A stretch of 64,000 nt of DNA from Glandiceps talaboti (GCF_964340395.1 NC_135557.1:16114867-16178866); one strand, 5' to 3'. Counted from the first letter of the stretch, positions 48,117 to 60,681 are shown. Notes: generated by a model from the letters alone, not told the origin. Made by a program: numbers and translations.

Positions 48117-51100
48117 TACGGGCCTTTAATGATATCAGTAAATGATTTGATAATATCATCAAATATTTAGTGATATCAACAAATATTTGATAATATCAAA
48201 TCATTTACTGATATCATTAGAGGACATCTAATGATATCATCAAATAGAGGACATTTAATAATATCATCAATTCATTTAATGATATCACCAATTCATTTAA
48301 TGATATCATCAATTCATTTCATGATATCATCAATTCATTTAGTGATATCATCAATTCATTTAATGATATCATCAACTCATTTAATGATATCAATTCATTT
48401 AATGATATCATAAATTCATTTAATGATATCTTAAATTCATTTAGTGATACCATCAATTCATTTAATGATACCATCAATTCATTTAATGATATCATCAATT
48501 CATTTCATGATATCATCAATTCATTTAGTGATATCATCAATTCATTTAATGATATCATCAACTCATTTAATGATATCAATTCATTTAATGATATCATAAA
48601 TTCATTTAATGATATCTTAAATTCATTTAGTGATACCATCAATTCATTTAATGACATCAATTCATTTAATGATATCATCAATTCATTTAATGATATCTTA
48701 AATTCATTTAGTGATATCATCAATTCATTTAATGATATCATCAATTCATTTAATGATATCATCAACTCATTTAATGATATCATCAATTCATTTAGTGATA
48801 TCATCAATTCATTTAGTGATATCATCAATTCATTTAATGATGTCATCAACTCATTTAATGATATCAATTCATTTAATGATATCATAAATTCATTTAATGA
48901 TATCTTAAATTCATTTAGTGATACCATCAATTCATTTAATGATATCAATTCATTTAATGATATCATAAATTCATTTAATGATATCTTAAATTCATTTAGT
49001 GATATCATCAATTCATTTAATGATATCATCAATTCATTTAATGATACCATCAATTCATTTAGTAATATCAATTCATTTAATGATATCAATTCATTTAGTA
49101 ATATCAATTCATTTAATGATATCAATTCATTTAATAATATCAATTCATTTAATGATATCATCAATTCATTTAATGATATCATCAATTCATTTAATGATAC
49201 CATCAATTCATTTAATGATATCACCAATTCATTTAGTGATACCATCAATCCATTTAATAATATCATCAATTCATTTAGTGATATCATCAATTCATTTAAT
49301 AATATTATCAATTCATTTAGTGATATCATCAATTCATTTAATGATACCATCAATTCATTTAATGATATCATCAATTCATTTAGTGATATCATCAATTCAT
49401 TTAATGATATCATCAATTCATTTAATGATATCATCAATTCATTTAGTGATATCATCAATTCATTTGATGATATCATCAATTCATTTAATGATATCATCAA
49501 TTCATTTAGTGATATCATCAATTCATTTAATGATACCATCAATTCATTTAGTAATATCAATTCATTTAATGATATTATCAATTCATTTAATGATATCAAT
49601 TCATTTAATGATATCATAAATTAATTTAATGATATCATCAATTCATTTAATGATATCACCAATTCATTTAATGATATCATCAATTCATTTCATGATATCA
49701 TCAATTCATTTAGTGATATCATCAATTCATTTAATGATATCATCAACTCATTTAATGATATCAATTCATTTAATGATATCATAAATTCATTTAATGATAT
49801 CTGAAATTCATTTAGTGATACCATCAATTCATTTAATGATACCATCAATTCATTTAGTAATATCAATTCATTTAATGATATCAATTCATTTAATAATATC
49901 AATTCATTTAATGATATCATCAATTCATTTAATGATATCATCAATTCATTTAATGATACCATCAATTCATTTAATGATATCACCAATTCATTTAGTGATA
50001 CCATCAATTCATTTAATAATATCATCAATTCATTTAGTGATATCATCAATTCATTTAGTGATATCATCAATTCATTTAGTGGTATCAGCAATTCATTTAA
50101 TGATATCAGCAATTCATTTAATGATATCATCAATTCATTTAGTAATGTCAATTCATTTAATGATATCATCAATTCAATTAGTGATATCATCAATTCATTT
50201 AGTGATATCATCAATTCATTTAATGATATCATCAATTCATTTAATGATACCATCAATTCATTTAATAATGTCATCAATTCAATTAGTGATATCATCAATT
50301 CATTTAGTGATATCATCAATTCATTTAGTGATATCATCAATTCATTTAATGATACCATCAATTCATTTAATGATATCATCAATTCATTTAGTGATATCAT
50401 CAATTCATTTAATGATATCATCAATTCATTTAATGATATCATCAATTCATTTAGTGGTATCATCAACTCATTTAGTGATATCATCAATTCATTTAGTGAT
50501 ATCATCAATTCATTTAATGATACCATCAATTCATTTAGTAATAGCAATTCATTTAATGATATTATCAATTCAATTAGTGATATCATCAATTCATTTAGTG
50601 ATATCATCAATTCATTTAATGATATCATCAATTCATTTAATGATATCATCAATTCATTTAATGATACCATCAATTCATTTAATAATGTCATCAATTCAAT
50701 TAGTGATATCATCAATTCATTTAGTGATATCATCAATTCATTTAGTGATACCATCAATTCATTTAGTGATATCATCAATTCATTTAGTGATACCATCAAT
50801 TCATTTAATGATATCATCAATTCATTTAATGATATCATCAATTCATTTAATGATACCATCAATTCATTTAGTGATATCATCAATTCATTTAGTGATACCA
50901 TCAATTCATTTAATGATATCATCAATTCATTTAGTGATATCATCAATTCATTTAGTGATACCATCAATTCATTTAATGATACCATCAATTCATTTAATGA
51001 TATCACCAATTCATTTAGTGATACCATCAATTCATTTAATAATATCATCAATTCAGTTAGTGATATCATCAATTCAGTTAGTGATACCATCAATTCATTT

Positions 51101-54100
51101 AATAATATCATCAATTCATTTAATGATATCATCAATTCATTTAGTGATATCATCAATTCATTTAATGATATCATCAATTCATTTAATGATACCATCAATT
51201 CATTTAGTAATATCAATTCATTTAATGATATCATCAATTCATTTAATGATATCAATTCATTTAATGATATCATCAATTCATTTAGTGATATCATCAATTC
51301 ATTTAATGATATCATCAATTCATTTAATGATATCATCAATTCATTTAATGACATCAATTCATTTAATGATATCATCAATTCATTTAATGATACCATCAAT
51401 TCATTTAGTAATATCATCAATTCGTTTAATAATATCATCAATTCAATTAGTGATATCATCAATTCATTTAATAATATCATCAATTCATTTAGTGATATCA
51501 TCAATTCATTTAATAATATAATCAATTCATTTAATGATATCATCAATTCATTTAATAATATCATCAATTCATTTAGTGATATCATCAATTCATTTAGTGA
51601 TATCATCAATTCATTTAGTAATAGCAATTCATTTAATGATACCATCAATTCATTTAGTAATAGCAATTCATTTAATGATATCATCAATTCAATTAGTAAT
51701 ATCAATTCATTTAATGATATCATCAATTCAATTAGTGATATCATCAATTCATTTAGTAATAGCAATTCATTTAATGATATCATCAATTCAATTAGTAATA
51801 TCAATTCATTTAATGATATCATCAATTCATTTAGTGATATCATCAATTCATTTAGTAATATCATCAATTCATTTAGTAATATCAATTCATTTAATGATAT
51901 CATCAATTCAATTAGTAATATCAATTCATTTAATGATATCATCAATTCAATTAGTGATATCATCAATTCATTTAGTAATAGCAATTCATTTAATGATATC
52001 ATCAATTCATTTAGTAATATCAATTCATTTAATGATATCATCAATTCATTTAGTGATATCATCAATTCATTTAGTAATAGCAATTCATTTAATGATACCA
52101 TCAATTCATTTAGTAATAGCAATTCATTTAATGATATCATCAATTCATTTAGTAATATCAATTCATTTAATGATATCATCAATTCAATTAGTGATATCAT
52201 CAATTCATTTAGTGATATCATCAATTCATTTAATGATATCATCAATTCATTTAATGATACCATCAATTCATTTAATAATGTCATCAATTCAATTAGTGAT
52301 ATCATCAATTCATTTAGTGATATCATCAATTCATTTAGTGATATCATCAATTCATTTAATGATACCATCAATTCATTTAATGATATCATCAATTCATTTA
52401 GTGATATCATCAATTCATTTAATGATATCATCAATTCATTTAATGATATCATCAATTCATTTAGTGATATCATCAACTCATTTAGTGATATCATCAATTC
52501 ATTTAGTGATATCATCAATTCATTTAATGATACCATCAATTCATTTAGTAATAGCAATTCATTTAATGATATTATCAATTCAATTAGTGATATCATCAAT
52601 TCATTTAGTGATATCATCAATTCATTTAATGATATCATCAATTCATTTAATGATATCATCAATTCATTTAATGATACCATCAATTCATTTAATAATGTCA
52701 TCAATTCAATTAGTGATATCATCAATTCATTTAGTGATATCATCAATTCATTTAGTGATACCATCAATTCATTTAATGATATCACCAATTCATTTAGTGA
52801 TACCATCAATTCATTTAATAATATCATCAATTCAGTTAGTGATATCATCAATTCATTTAGTGATACCATCAATTCATTTAATAATATCATCGATTCATTT
52901 AATGATATCATCAATTCATTTAGTGATATCATCAATTCATTTAATGATATCATCAATTCATTTAATGATACCATCAATTCATTTAGTAATATCAATTCAT
53001 TTAATGATATCATCAATTCATTTAATGATATCAATTCATTTAATGATATCATCAATTCATTTAGTGATATCATCAATTCATTTAATGATATCATCAATTC
53101 ATTTAATGATATCATCAATTCATTTAATGACATCAATTCATTTAATGATATCATCAATTCATTTAATGATACCATCAATTCATTTAGTAATATCATCAAT
53201 TCGTTTAATAATATCATCAATTCAATTAGTGATATCATCAATTCATTTAATAATATCATCAATTCATCAATTCATTTAGTGATATCATCAATTCATTTAG
53301 TGATATCATCAATTCATTTAGTGATATCATCAATTCATTTAATGATATCATCAATTCATTTAATGATATCATCAATTCATTTAATGACATCAATTCATTT
53401 AATGATATCATAAATTCATTTAATGATATCAATTCATTTAATGATATCAATTCATTTAATGATATCATCAATTCATTTAGTGATATCATCAATTCATTTA
53501 ATGATACCATCAATTCATTTAGTAATATCATCAATTCGTTTAATAATATCATCAATTCAATTAGTGATATCATCAATTCATTTAATAATATCATCAATTC
53601 ATTTAGTGATATCATCAATTCATTTAATAATATCATCAATTCGTTTAATAATATCATCAATTCAATTAGTGATATCATCAATTCATTTAATAATATCATC
53701 AATTCATTTAGTGATATCATCAATTCATTTAATGATATCATCAATTCATTTAATGATATCATCAATTCATTTAATAATATCATCAATTCATTTAGTGATA
53801 TCATCAATTCATTTAGTGATATCATCAATTCATTTAGTGATATCATCAATTCATTTAGTAATAGCAATTCATTTAATGATATTATCAATTCATTTAATGG
53901 TACCATCAATTTATTTAATAATATCATCAATTCATTTAATGATATCAATTCATTTAATGATATCATCAATTCATTTAGTGATATCATCAATTCATTTAAT
54001 GATATCATCAATTCATTTAATGATATCATCAATTCATTTAATGACATCAATTCATTTAATGATATCATCAATTCATTTAATGATACCATCAATTCATTTA

Positions 54101-54530
54101 GTAATATCATCAATTCGTTTAATAATATCATCAATTCAATTAGTGATATCATCAATTCATTTAATAATATCATCAATTCATTTAGTGATATCATCAATTC
54201 ATTTAATAATATCATCAATTCGTTTAATAATATCATCAATTCAATTAGTGATATCATCAATTCATTTAATAATATCATCAATTCATTTAGTGATATCATC
54301 AATTCATTTAACGATATCATCAATTCATTTAATGATATCATCAATTCATTTAATCATATTATCAATTCATTTAACGATATCATCAATTCTTTTGATGATA
54401 TCATCAAATCGACCAATTTGCCGATATTATCAATTTCATTTAATGATATCAGCAAATTATTTGATTCGATGATATCATCAAATATTTGATGATATCATCA
54501 AATGCCGACCAAAAAGTAAAACGGCTTGCA
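48117..54530. repeat. 6.4-kb satellite of 21-bp palindromic units inside a small element
   Basis: About 300 units of consensus ATTTARTGATAYCATCAATTC (R and Y show the common variants); 15-18-bp short units are scattered through. The array is bracketed by TACGGGCCTTTAATG at the left and AAGTAAAACGGCTTGCA at the right, the ends of the short element at 45719-45785. Because 21 nt is seven codons, long open frames exist on both strands (up to 1190 codons, NELMISL and HLMISSI repeats). They are a by-product of the period and not evidence of protein. Confidence 0.9.
48127..48219. repeat. Terminal hairpin at the left edge of the satellite
   Basis: Arms 48127-48168 and 48181-48219 are reverse complements apart from one mismatch and a 3-nt indel, with a 12-nt loop AGTGATATCAAC. 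The arm starts TAATGATATCAGTAAATG. It differs from the body units and may preserve the original element end. Confidence 0.8.
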
Positions 54531-55096
54531 TTCTAACTTACCAGGCCATGGTAACAGTACAACATTGTAAAACCTCCAATTGTGATAGTTGCGCAACGCA
54601 GTGAAATTGTTGTCCGTTAAATTCAACTATAGATATAATTTTTTAATGACTTTTGACAAAGTGTTTTCAACGTTTTACATTGCCAGTGTTAGTGTTCTTA
54701 GTGTATGACTCTGAGCCGAGTTCTAGGCTTAAGCGGTGTAGGCATTTGTTCGTTACTAGACATTAGTCAGTATTTCGGTATGTCACATTGTTTCTGATGA
54801 AAGTGTTTATATTTTGTCAAAGAATTAATCACTGCTCTTGACAAACGTCCCATCGTTGGCAGAATGTTCCCTACCTGAATGTCTGTGGTGTAATTTTACT
54901 GATCTCGACATATAAGTATAGCGACGGCAGCTGTCCCAATAGCGACTACATTCTGAAAACTGAATGAACAGCTGAGCCCTGTAGCCCCATCACTTCATAA
55001 AATTAATGCTCGTTCATCGTAAGTTTGAGATTATTTTAGTTTAAAATTGTCATCACGAATTATAGTAGGTCTATGTATATAATAAATAGATAATAT
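54531..55096. other. No gene seen
   Basis: Unique sequence between the satellite and the foldback element, inside the predicted intron. Confidence 0.5.
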
Positions 55097-55233
55097 CCCG
55101 GTATTTCACATTCGTGCTACGTCATTTCCGACTCATGATTCCCCTATGGCTTCTGTATCGGCTCGGAGGGATACAGCCGACATGAGGGGAATCATTCATC
55201 CTCGATGACGTAGCACTCATTCGGAATACCGGG
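55097..55233. mobile_element. 137-bp foldback (MITE-like) element
   Basis: The ends CCCGGTATTTC and GGAATACCGGG are inverted. Arms of ~30 bp include GTGCTACGTCAT and ATGACGTAGCAC. An inner stem pairs GATTCCCCT with AGGGGAATC and TTCTGTATCGG with GATACAGCCGA. It is related to the pieces at 577-608 and 19089-19191. Confidence 0.75.
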
Positions 55234-55318
55234 AGAGAATATACAAATAATCTTAGCCAGTTGCGTGCAGAATTCATTCATGAATTCCTAAATTATTGAA
55301 AAAGCAACTTAATTTTAC

Positions 55319-55753
55319 CTTGAAATTCTTTCCTAACTTCTATTTTCCCAAAAGTTGGTATATCCAGAGGTTGCGTATTGTCCGGCGCCGACAGATGAGT
55401 CTTGATAGTATCTTGTGGCGTTTTTAGTTGACATTGTAATTGCTTGATCCTATCCTCCTTTGTCTTCAGTTGTATATTAAGTGAATTAATTTGTTCAGTT
55501 TGGTCTGTTTTATTTTTAGTGTATTCACTAATCTGTTTCTTTAGTTGCAGATTCAGTTGTTTCTGTGTGGATAGTGAAGAATTTGCTTGCTGTAGTTGAT
55601 TTTGCGAACACCATGGGACTATATCAAACATGTTCAAACATATCGTGCTGAGGTCAGTACTCTTCCTTGACAATGATAAACTTCTACATAGTAAGGCATC
55701 GCTACTTGAATTGATACATCTTCTGCCGTGAACTTTGAAATGGTGCATCATTC
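55319..55753 (-). CDS. Coiled-coil exon of the NHL gene
   Basis: 435-nt symmetric phase 1-1 exon: acceptor TATCTCATTCCCAG and donor CAAG-GTAAAA. The first ~50 residues are polar and Ser-rich; residues ~50-115 form a heptad-like, Gln/Leu/Lys-rich coiled coil (QLNLQLKKQISEY, QINSLNIQLKTKEDRIKQLQ); the end reads FGKIEVRKEFQ. A coiled coil ahead of an NHL propeller is the TRIM-type order. No RING or B-box is visible in the window. Confidence 0.65.
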
Positions 55754-56499
55754 CTGGGAATGAGATATAATTTTATTACTGATGTAGATTAAATGAAAGA
55801 ATATTCGTGTGAGATATAAAATAACATACTTGTTTTATGAATGACAAGTTTCATGACATTAGGATTTAATTACAGCATAGTTGTTCTACTTAGTGATATA
55901 GTTGGGATTAAGTCATTTCACATTCGAATACCTTTAATATTAATTTGTTGAAAGTGCAGTGGGTATAGTGTATATAAGTCCTTTGCAGTATTACAATTAT
56001 TTCAGTTGATTCGGAGCCAATCTTGGTGGTTTGCCAATTTCACATGAGTTGATGATCTATGATCGTTAGGCTCTTATTTCTATACTGTATGTTAGCTAGT
56101 AGCATGTAACCAAGTAAATGTGGAACATGGGTCGATCACCTGAAGGCTTCAGATTACCACATTCTTAAGTCAGTTTATGTGTCTCCTTAAAGGGGGTATA
56201 TTACTACAATACAAGTTTAAATTAGTTTATATACATATATAAACAATTTGGTCATTGAGTGAAATGAATTAAACTTTTTGGTCTACAATTCTTCCCAAAT
56301 TATGCAAATAATAAACTTGTGTATTGATTTCTTCATACCTCTAGAAGTTTCACACCACTAATAATGTAATCTTCTGTGTACACAATTTGATTGGCATTAC
56401 ATTTAATATTGGTCAGATAAATGCAACGACAATGTGTGTCTGGAAAACTATAGAGTCAAATCTTAATATTCCCATGATATATATAAGTATTGACTATAC

Positions 56500-56754
56500 C
56501 TGGAATATTTAATTTTACGTTGCCAACTTTAACAACCACGTATCGTTTGATCCCAAATAAAAATAGCACATTCTGTCTTTTCCTCAGGATTTTCTTTAAT
56601 GGTTCAGTCACTTTTACAGAGAGTTCCAAAATATCACAACTGTGAGTTCTGTATCTTGTACACAGCTTGGCACTGAAAAGCCGTAGAAGTTTCTTTTTAT
56701 GTGATGGCTTAAATCCTTTGTTAGTATCTACTTCAAGTAACAGAATGCCATTTC
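56500..56754 (-). CDS. Soluble-domain exon of the NHL gene
   Basis: 255-nt phase 1-1 exon (acceptor TCTTTTTTGGCAG, donor CCAG-GTATAG). It encodes NGILLLEVDTNKGFKPS, then basic and beta-strand-like segments (ILELSVKVTEPLKKILRKRQ, RYVVVKVGNVKLNIP). No named domain is recognised. It follows the transmembrane exon at 57401 in phase and precedes the coiled-coil exon in phase. Confidence 0.6.
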
Positions 56755-57400
56755 CTGCCAAAAAAGAGAAAATACAGATCAATGGAATCAAGAGTTTTCC
56801 CCAACAATTGTACAAAAAAAAATATTTCTGGAGTATATTAAGTTACAGCTATCTCTCCAACTAAATTATATTAAATTTACGTTCTTTGACGTAAAAGTAA
56901 ACAATCGAATTGAAAGGTTATTTTGGTAAATACAACTGGAAATGCTGCGGAATCATCCTGAATGTTTTTATTTATTGTTTGCGAAAGACAAAAATAAAAG
57001 GATACTCCTACAATGCAGTTACAATCGGACGTAAATGAATGTTTACATGGTAAGAACAAGACAGATGCAAGAAGCAATAAATGGGAAGTTGTGATCAAAT
57101 TGACTCCAGTGAAAGAACGCTCCATCTCCTCTCTTTGGCTTGACGCTGCTTGGTAAATGGTTCATTGGTACACAGGTTTCATAACTAAAGATGTACAGAA
57201 AATAAATTGACAGACAGTGCTGAATGCAGGTTTTGAATTTTCAGTAAGGGTGGCCCAAACTGGTATTGTTCGAATTGGAAATGAAAGACATGCAAGTACT
57301 AGTGTCAGACACATTCGTTTGTCTCTACAATAGACTGGAGGTTTATTTAAAATCAAAGTAACCAATGTAAAGTTTATTGTAATTTTAAATCATACATTAC

Positions 57401-57526
57401 CTGTTGAGACTGAAGGTTTGAAAATTACCAGAACAATGATAACAAAAATTAGGTTCATCAAATATAACGGATCAATCCATTGTAGAAACCCTGGCCATAT
57501 TTCATCTTTATATTGTTGATTTAAAC
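57401..57526 (-). CDS. Transmembrane exon, WIDPLY type, copy 2
   Basis: 126-nt phase 1-1 exon (acceptor TCTCTTCCATTTAG, donor ACAG-GTAATG). It encodes NQQYKDEIWPGFLQWIDPLY followed by a hydrophobic helix NLIFVIIVLVIF and KPSVST. It is paralogous to the exon at 63600-63731: both have NQQ, WIDPLY, NL-FV and PS at the same spacing. It is a single-pass membrane anchor with an aromatic belt at the N-side. Confidence 0.65.
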
Positions 57527-57636
57527 CTAAATGGAAGAGACACAACATAATTCCTGTTAATTAATTTATATATAGCTGGAGAGTAGCTGTGACACACATA
57601 AGTGAAAACACGAAGTTTTGCAAATGACTGAAATTT

Positions 57637-57724
57637 ATGTATGTATGTATGTATGTATGTATGTATGTATGTATGTATGTATGTATGTATGTATGTATGT
57701 ATGTATGTATGTATGTATGTATGT
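57637..57724 (+). repeat. (TATG)n microsatellite
   Basis: Pure TATG array of ~88 bp. Confidence 0.9.
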
Positions 57725-57841
57725 CGGATTACTTGTATGTAGGTGATTCACTGCTTGATATTATCCAAACTACAAAGTGTATTGTGATTTATACTAAATA
57801 TAGGGAGTCTTCAGTATGTACAAGTGAGTGGTGAGGGCCAT

Positions 57842-57914
57842 ACATGTATGTATGTATGTATGTATGTATGTATGTATGTATGTATGTATGTATGTATTTA
57901 TACATGTATGTATG

Positions 57915-57945
<31 letters not shown>

Positions 57946-58386
57946 CTATGTATGTATGTATGTATTGTATGTATGTATGTATGTATGTATGTATGTATGT
58001 ATGTATGTATGTATGTATGTATGTATGGATGTATGTATGTATGTATGTATGTATGTATGTATGGATGGATGGATGGATGGATGGATGGATGGATGGATGT
58101 ATGTATGTATGTATGTATGTACATGTGTATGTATGTATTTATACATGTATGTATGTATGTATGTATGTATGTATGTATTTATGTATGTAACTATGTATGT
58201 ATGTATGTATGTATTGTATGTATGTATGTATGTATGTATGTATGTGTTTATGTATGTATGTATGTATGTATGTATGTATGTATGTATGTATGTATGTATG
58301 TATGTATGTATATATGGATGTATGTATGTATGTATGTATGTATGGATGGATGGATGGATGGATGGATGGATGTATGTATGTATGTA
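57842..58386 (+). repeat. Large (TATG)n / (GATG)n array
   Basis: About 545 bp of TATG with two GGATGGAT blocks (58052-58097 and 58343-58372). Two sub-blocks are near-duplicates (57900-58100 and 58140-58380). Long MYVC and HTYI ORFs on both strands are spurious. Confidence 0.9.
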
Positions 58387-58399
58387 TGTGTGGACCGAT

Positions 58400-59970
58400 T
58401 GCCTTGGTATTTGGTGGGGGACATTACTTTTTGTGTCTCGTTGGGAAATTGTTCAAAGCAAGACGATCGCATCACAGGTGTGTGATGTGGTTCACAAATG
58501 TCATTTTTAGTTTTAAAAAACTTGAAAACTACTGAGCAGATTGGTGGGAACATTCTTAGGGGTGTGTAGATTAAGATTTGTTCATGACATGATGATTCAA
58601 TCAGTGATATGCAAATTATGGCTAAAAGATGAAGAAATAGATGAAGAAATATTAAGCATATAATTATCTCATCGGTGATATGCAAATTAGGTGTAAAAAA
58701 TGTGAATTTTGGTCAAATATTTATATCTCACAAAGTACTTGGCCAATAAGACTGAAATTTGGTGAGATGTTTGTAGAATTGTTATTCTGTAAAGTTTATT
58801 TAATACATTTTGACACAAATTGCCGTAGCAACCATGACTACGCCCTTAGCAACCACCAAATGCCAATATATTTTGCTAAAATGATAACATCATCTGGTAG
58901 ACAATTGAGTAAACGTTTAAACCGGAGGTTTTCGATCTCACAGTTCGTGGGGTGTTTGGATAACATTTGGTTAAGTTTTTCGTGGTATAAACCCTAATTG
59001 CCAAAGGTTCGTTAATTATGCAAATCAGCAATTAATTGATAGCGCTAAATTTCATTAAGAACTGCCATATCTCTGTATGATCAATATATTAGGCAAGTTT
59101 CATCAAATTTGATAAAGTCCTTCAGGATGCATAACTTTAGTTACAGACATTCATTAGTTATACAAATTAGCCCTTAAATAACTTGATACAAGTTGACGAA
59201 TTTTAGTGCTTTTATATCGTTGTATGATCCATAGATGTAGCAAGTTTCATTGAATTTGGTGAAGCCGTTCTGCATATATAGCACCATTTATAAAATCATT
59301 AACTGTGCAAATTGACATTAATTATGAGAGCCCCTCCCACCAAAAACTAATCATAAACTGATAATGCCATATAGTAAATTGCAGAATATTTTCAGTACTT
59401 TTTGAGATATCAGTGGAAAAAATTATGCACAAAGACACAGACACGCAGAGACAGACAGACAGACAGCTGCGACATGAGCTCGCATACGGGAGCTAAAAAT
59501 ATGAAAATCTCCCTATCAATCATAACCAAGACAATAGCAACAGCCAAAAGATGGTGTATTTCACAAAGATAGCAACAGGGATTCTTAGACAAGCGAACAA
59601 ACAATCAAAATGTTTAAGCAAATATGCCCAGCAACAAAACCACGTCTATAGGAACAGCCGAACTATTGCATATATTGCAAAGATAACAATAGGGATTAAT
59701 AAACAATTGAACATTCAAAAAATGTATGTAAATTTGCCTAGAAACAAGACGGTGCCCATAGCAACAGCCAAATGATTATATATATTGTAAAGATAACAAC
59801 AGGGAATTATAATAGACGAATGACTAAATGTTCAAAAATGTATGTCAATGTGCCTAGCAACAAGACCACGCCTATAGCAACAGCCATACGATCATGTATA
59901 TCACAAAGGTACTATCTTGGATGGATAGGCAACTGGATAACCATTCAGCAATGAACACCTATACCTAGCA
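58400..59970 (-). mobile_element. Inverted copy of the 31.1-32.6 kb interspersed element
   Basis: Read on the minus strand, 58800-58920 matches 31620-31740 (TTTTAGCAAAATATA, GGTTGCTAAGGGC, GTGTCAAAATGT). At 59515-59970 there are ~105-bp tandem units with TAGCAACAGCCAAA and GCCTAGCAACAAGACC, the inverse of those at 31130-31570. A (CAGA)n tract lies at 59451-59465. No transposase or reverse transcriptase frame was seen. Confidence 0.55.
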
Positions 59971-60094
59971 TGGATCAGCATATGGATAAACATTTTCTTA
60001 AAGTGTATAGTTGTGCTACAATGCCATTGGCGCTATTTTTACATTGTGTCTTGCAGTTTCTTAGTAGCTATATGTATGGCTTTAACATACTCAC

Positions 60095-60172
60095 TTTCAT
60101 TATTAGCATTGGCAGAAGTAATATATGTCTTCCAATCCAAATTCAATTCTTGTTTCCATATTTCATCATGTC
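60095..60172 (-). CDS. Small phase 1-1 exon, unknown
   Basis: 78 nt between a strong acceptor (TTTTTCTTCTGTACAG) and strong donor (GAAA-GTGAGT). It encodes HDEIWKQELNLDWKTYITSANANNE. It is in phase with the transmembrane exon at 57401-57526, so it may be the preceding exon of the NHL gene. If unspliced, the frame runs on to a stop at 60039. Confidence 0.5.
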
Positions 60173-60269
60173 CTGTACAGAAGAAAAATACACACCTTTT
60201 AATCAAAAGATTAGGCAGATTCAAAACCTAAATATGTCCGTTCTTTTATTTGGAGTATTTCTGAACTTG

Positions 60270-60385
60270 TTAACACTCAATATGCTTCCTTTCAATGAGA
60301 TACACTTCATCTGTATTGACAGTGATGTCTTCCTCTGTTACTTCATTGTCATAAATGGTTTCGGTTTCTATATATATGCCTCCAT
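60270..60385 (-). CDS. Possible terminal exon, acidic
   Basis: Entered at a plausible acceptor (TTCCATTTTGGAG, 60387-60386). It encodes GGIYIETETIYDNEVTEED and VYLIERKHIEC then stop. It resembles the exon at 61384-61482 (GKI/GGI start, acidic centre, LLE/LIE end) and follows it in phase. It would close the gene that starts with the exon at 63600-63731. Confidence 0.45.
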
Positions 60386-60649
60386 CTCCAAAATGGAAAA
60401 AGAGAACAGCTAATGCATCCCATGTCACAATTAACAGATTGTATGCATGTCTGCACAATGGAATTTACACCAATTTGGAGCCGTCAAGTAAATAATAGTG
60501 CAATTGCCTTGTAGCACCTGTATGGCAAACCTGTCGTCCTTTCACTTTCATTTGAACACATTCTATCTACACACCCTCAATGATGTCTGAACTAAAGACC
60601 CAGGTAATCAATCTGGTAGTTTTCGACTTTATGTGGCTCACGTACGTAC

Positions 60650-60681
60650 ATACAGACAGACAGACAGACATACAGACAGAC

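Larger units (their letters stand above)
44983..55318 (-). other. Predicted large intron of the NHL gene
   Basis: Phase 1 on both sides: donor CAAG-GTAAAA at 55318 and acceptor at 44983 re-form a Gly codon. If real, this 10.3-kb intron holds a short foldback element, the P2X7-like exon on the opposite strand, a histone-type stem-loop and the 6.4-kb satellite. Confidence 0.5.

Noticed and set aside
49690-53262. 1190-codon minus-strand ORF of NELMISL repeats and matching plus-strand HLMISSI ORFs
   Set aside because: A 21-bp period is seven codons, so any unit without a stop stays open on both strands. Both strands are equally open, unit-length variants shift frames, and there is no start context or flanking gene structure.
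57162-57365. Minus-strand ORF between the transmembrane exon and the following exon
   Set aside because: No phase-consistent acceptor and donor pair, and the joined model reads through without it.
57824-58510. Long MYVC-repeat and HTYI-repeat ORFs, and Cys/Thr repeat ORFs at 23562, 40149 and 60567
   Set aside because: They are translations of tetranucleotide microsatellites.
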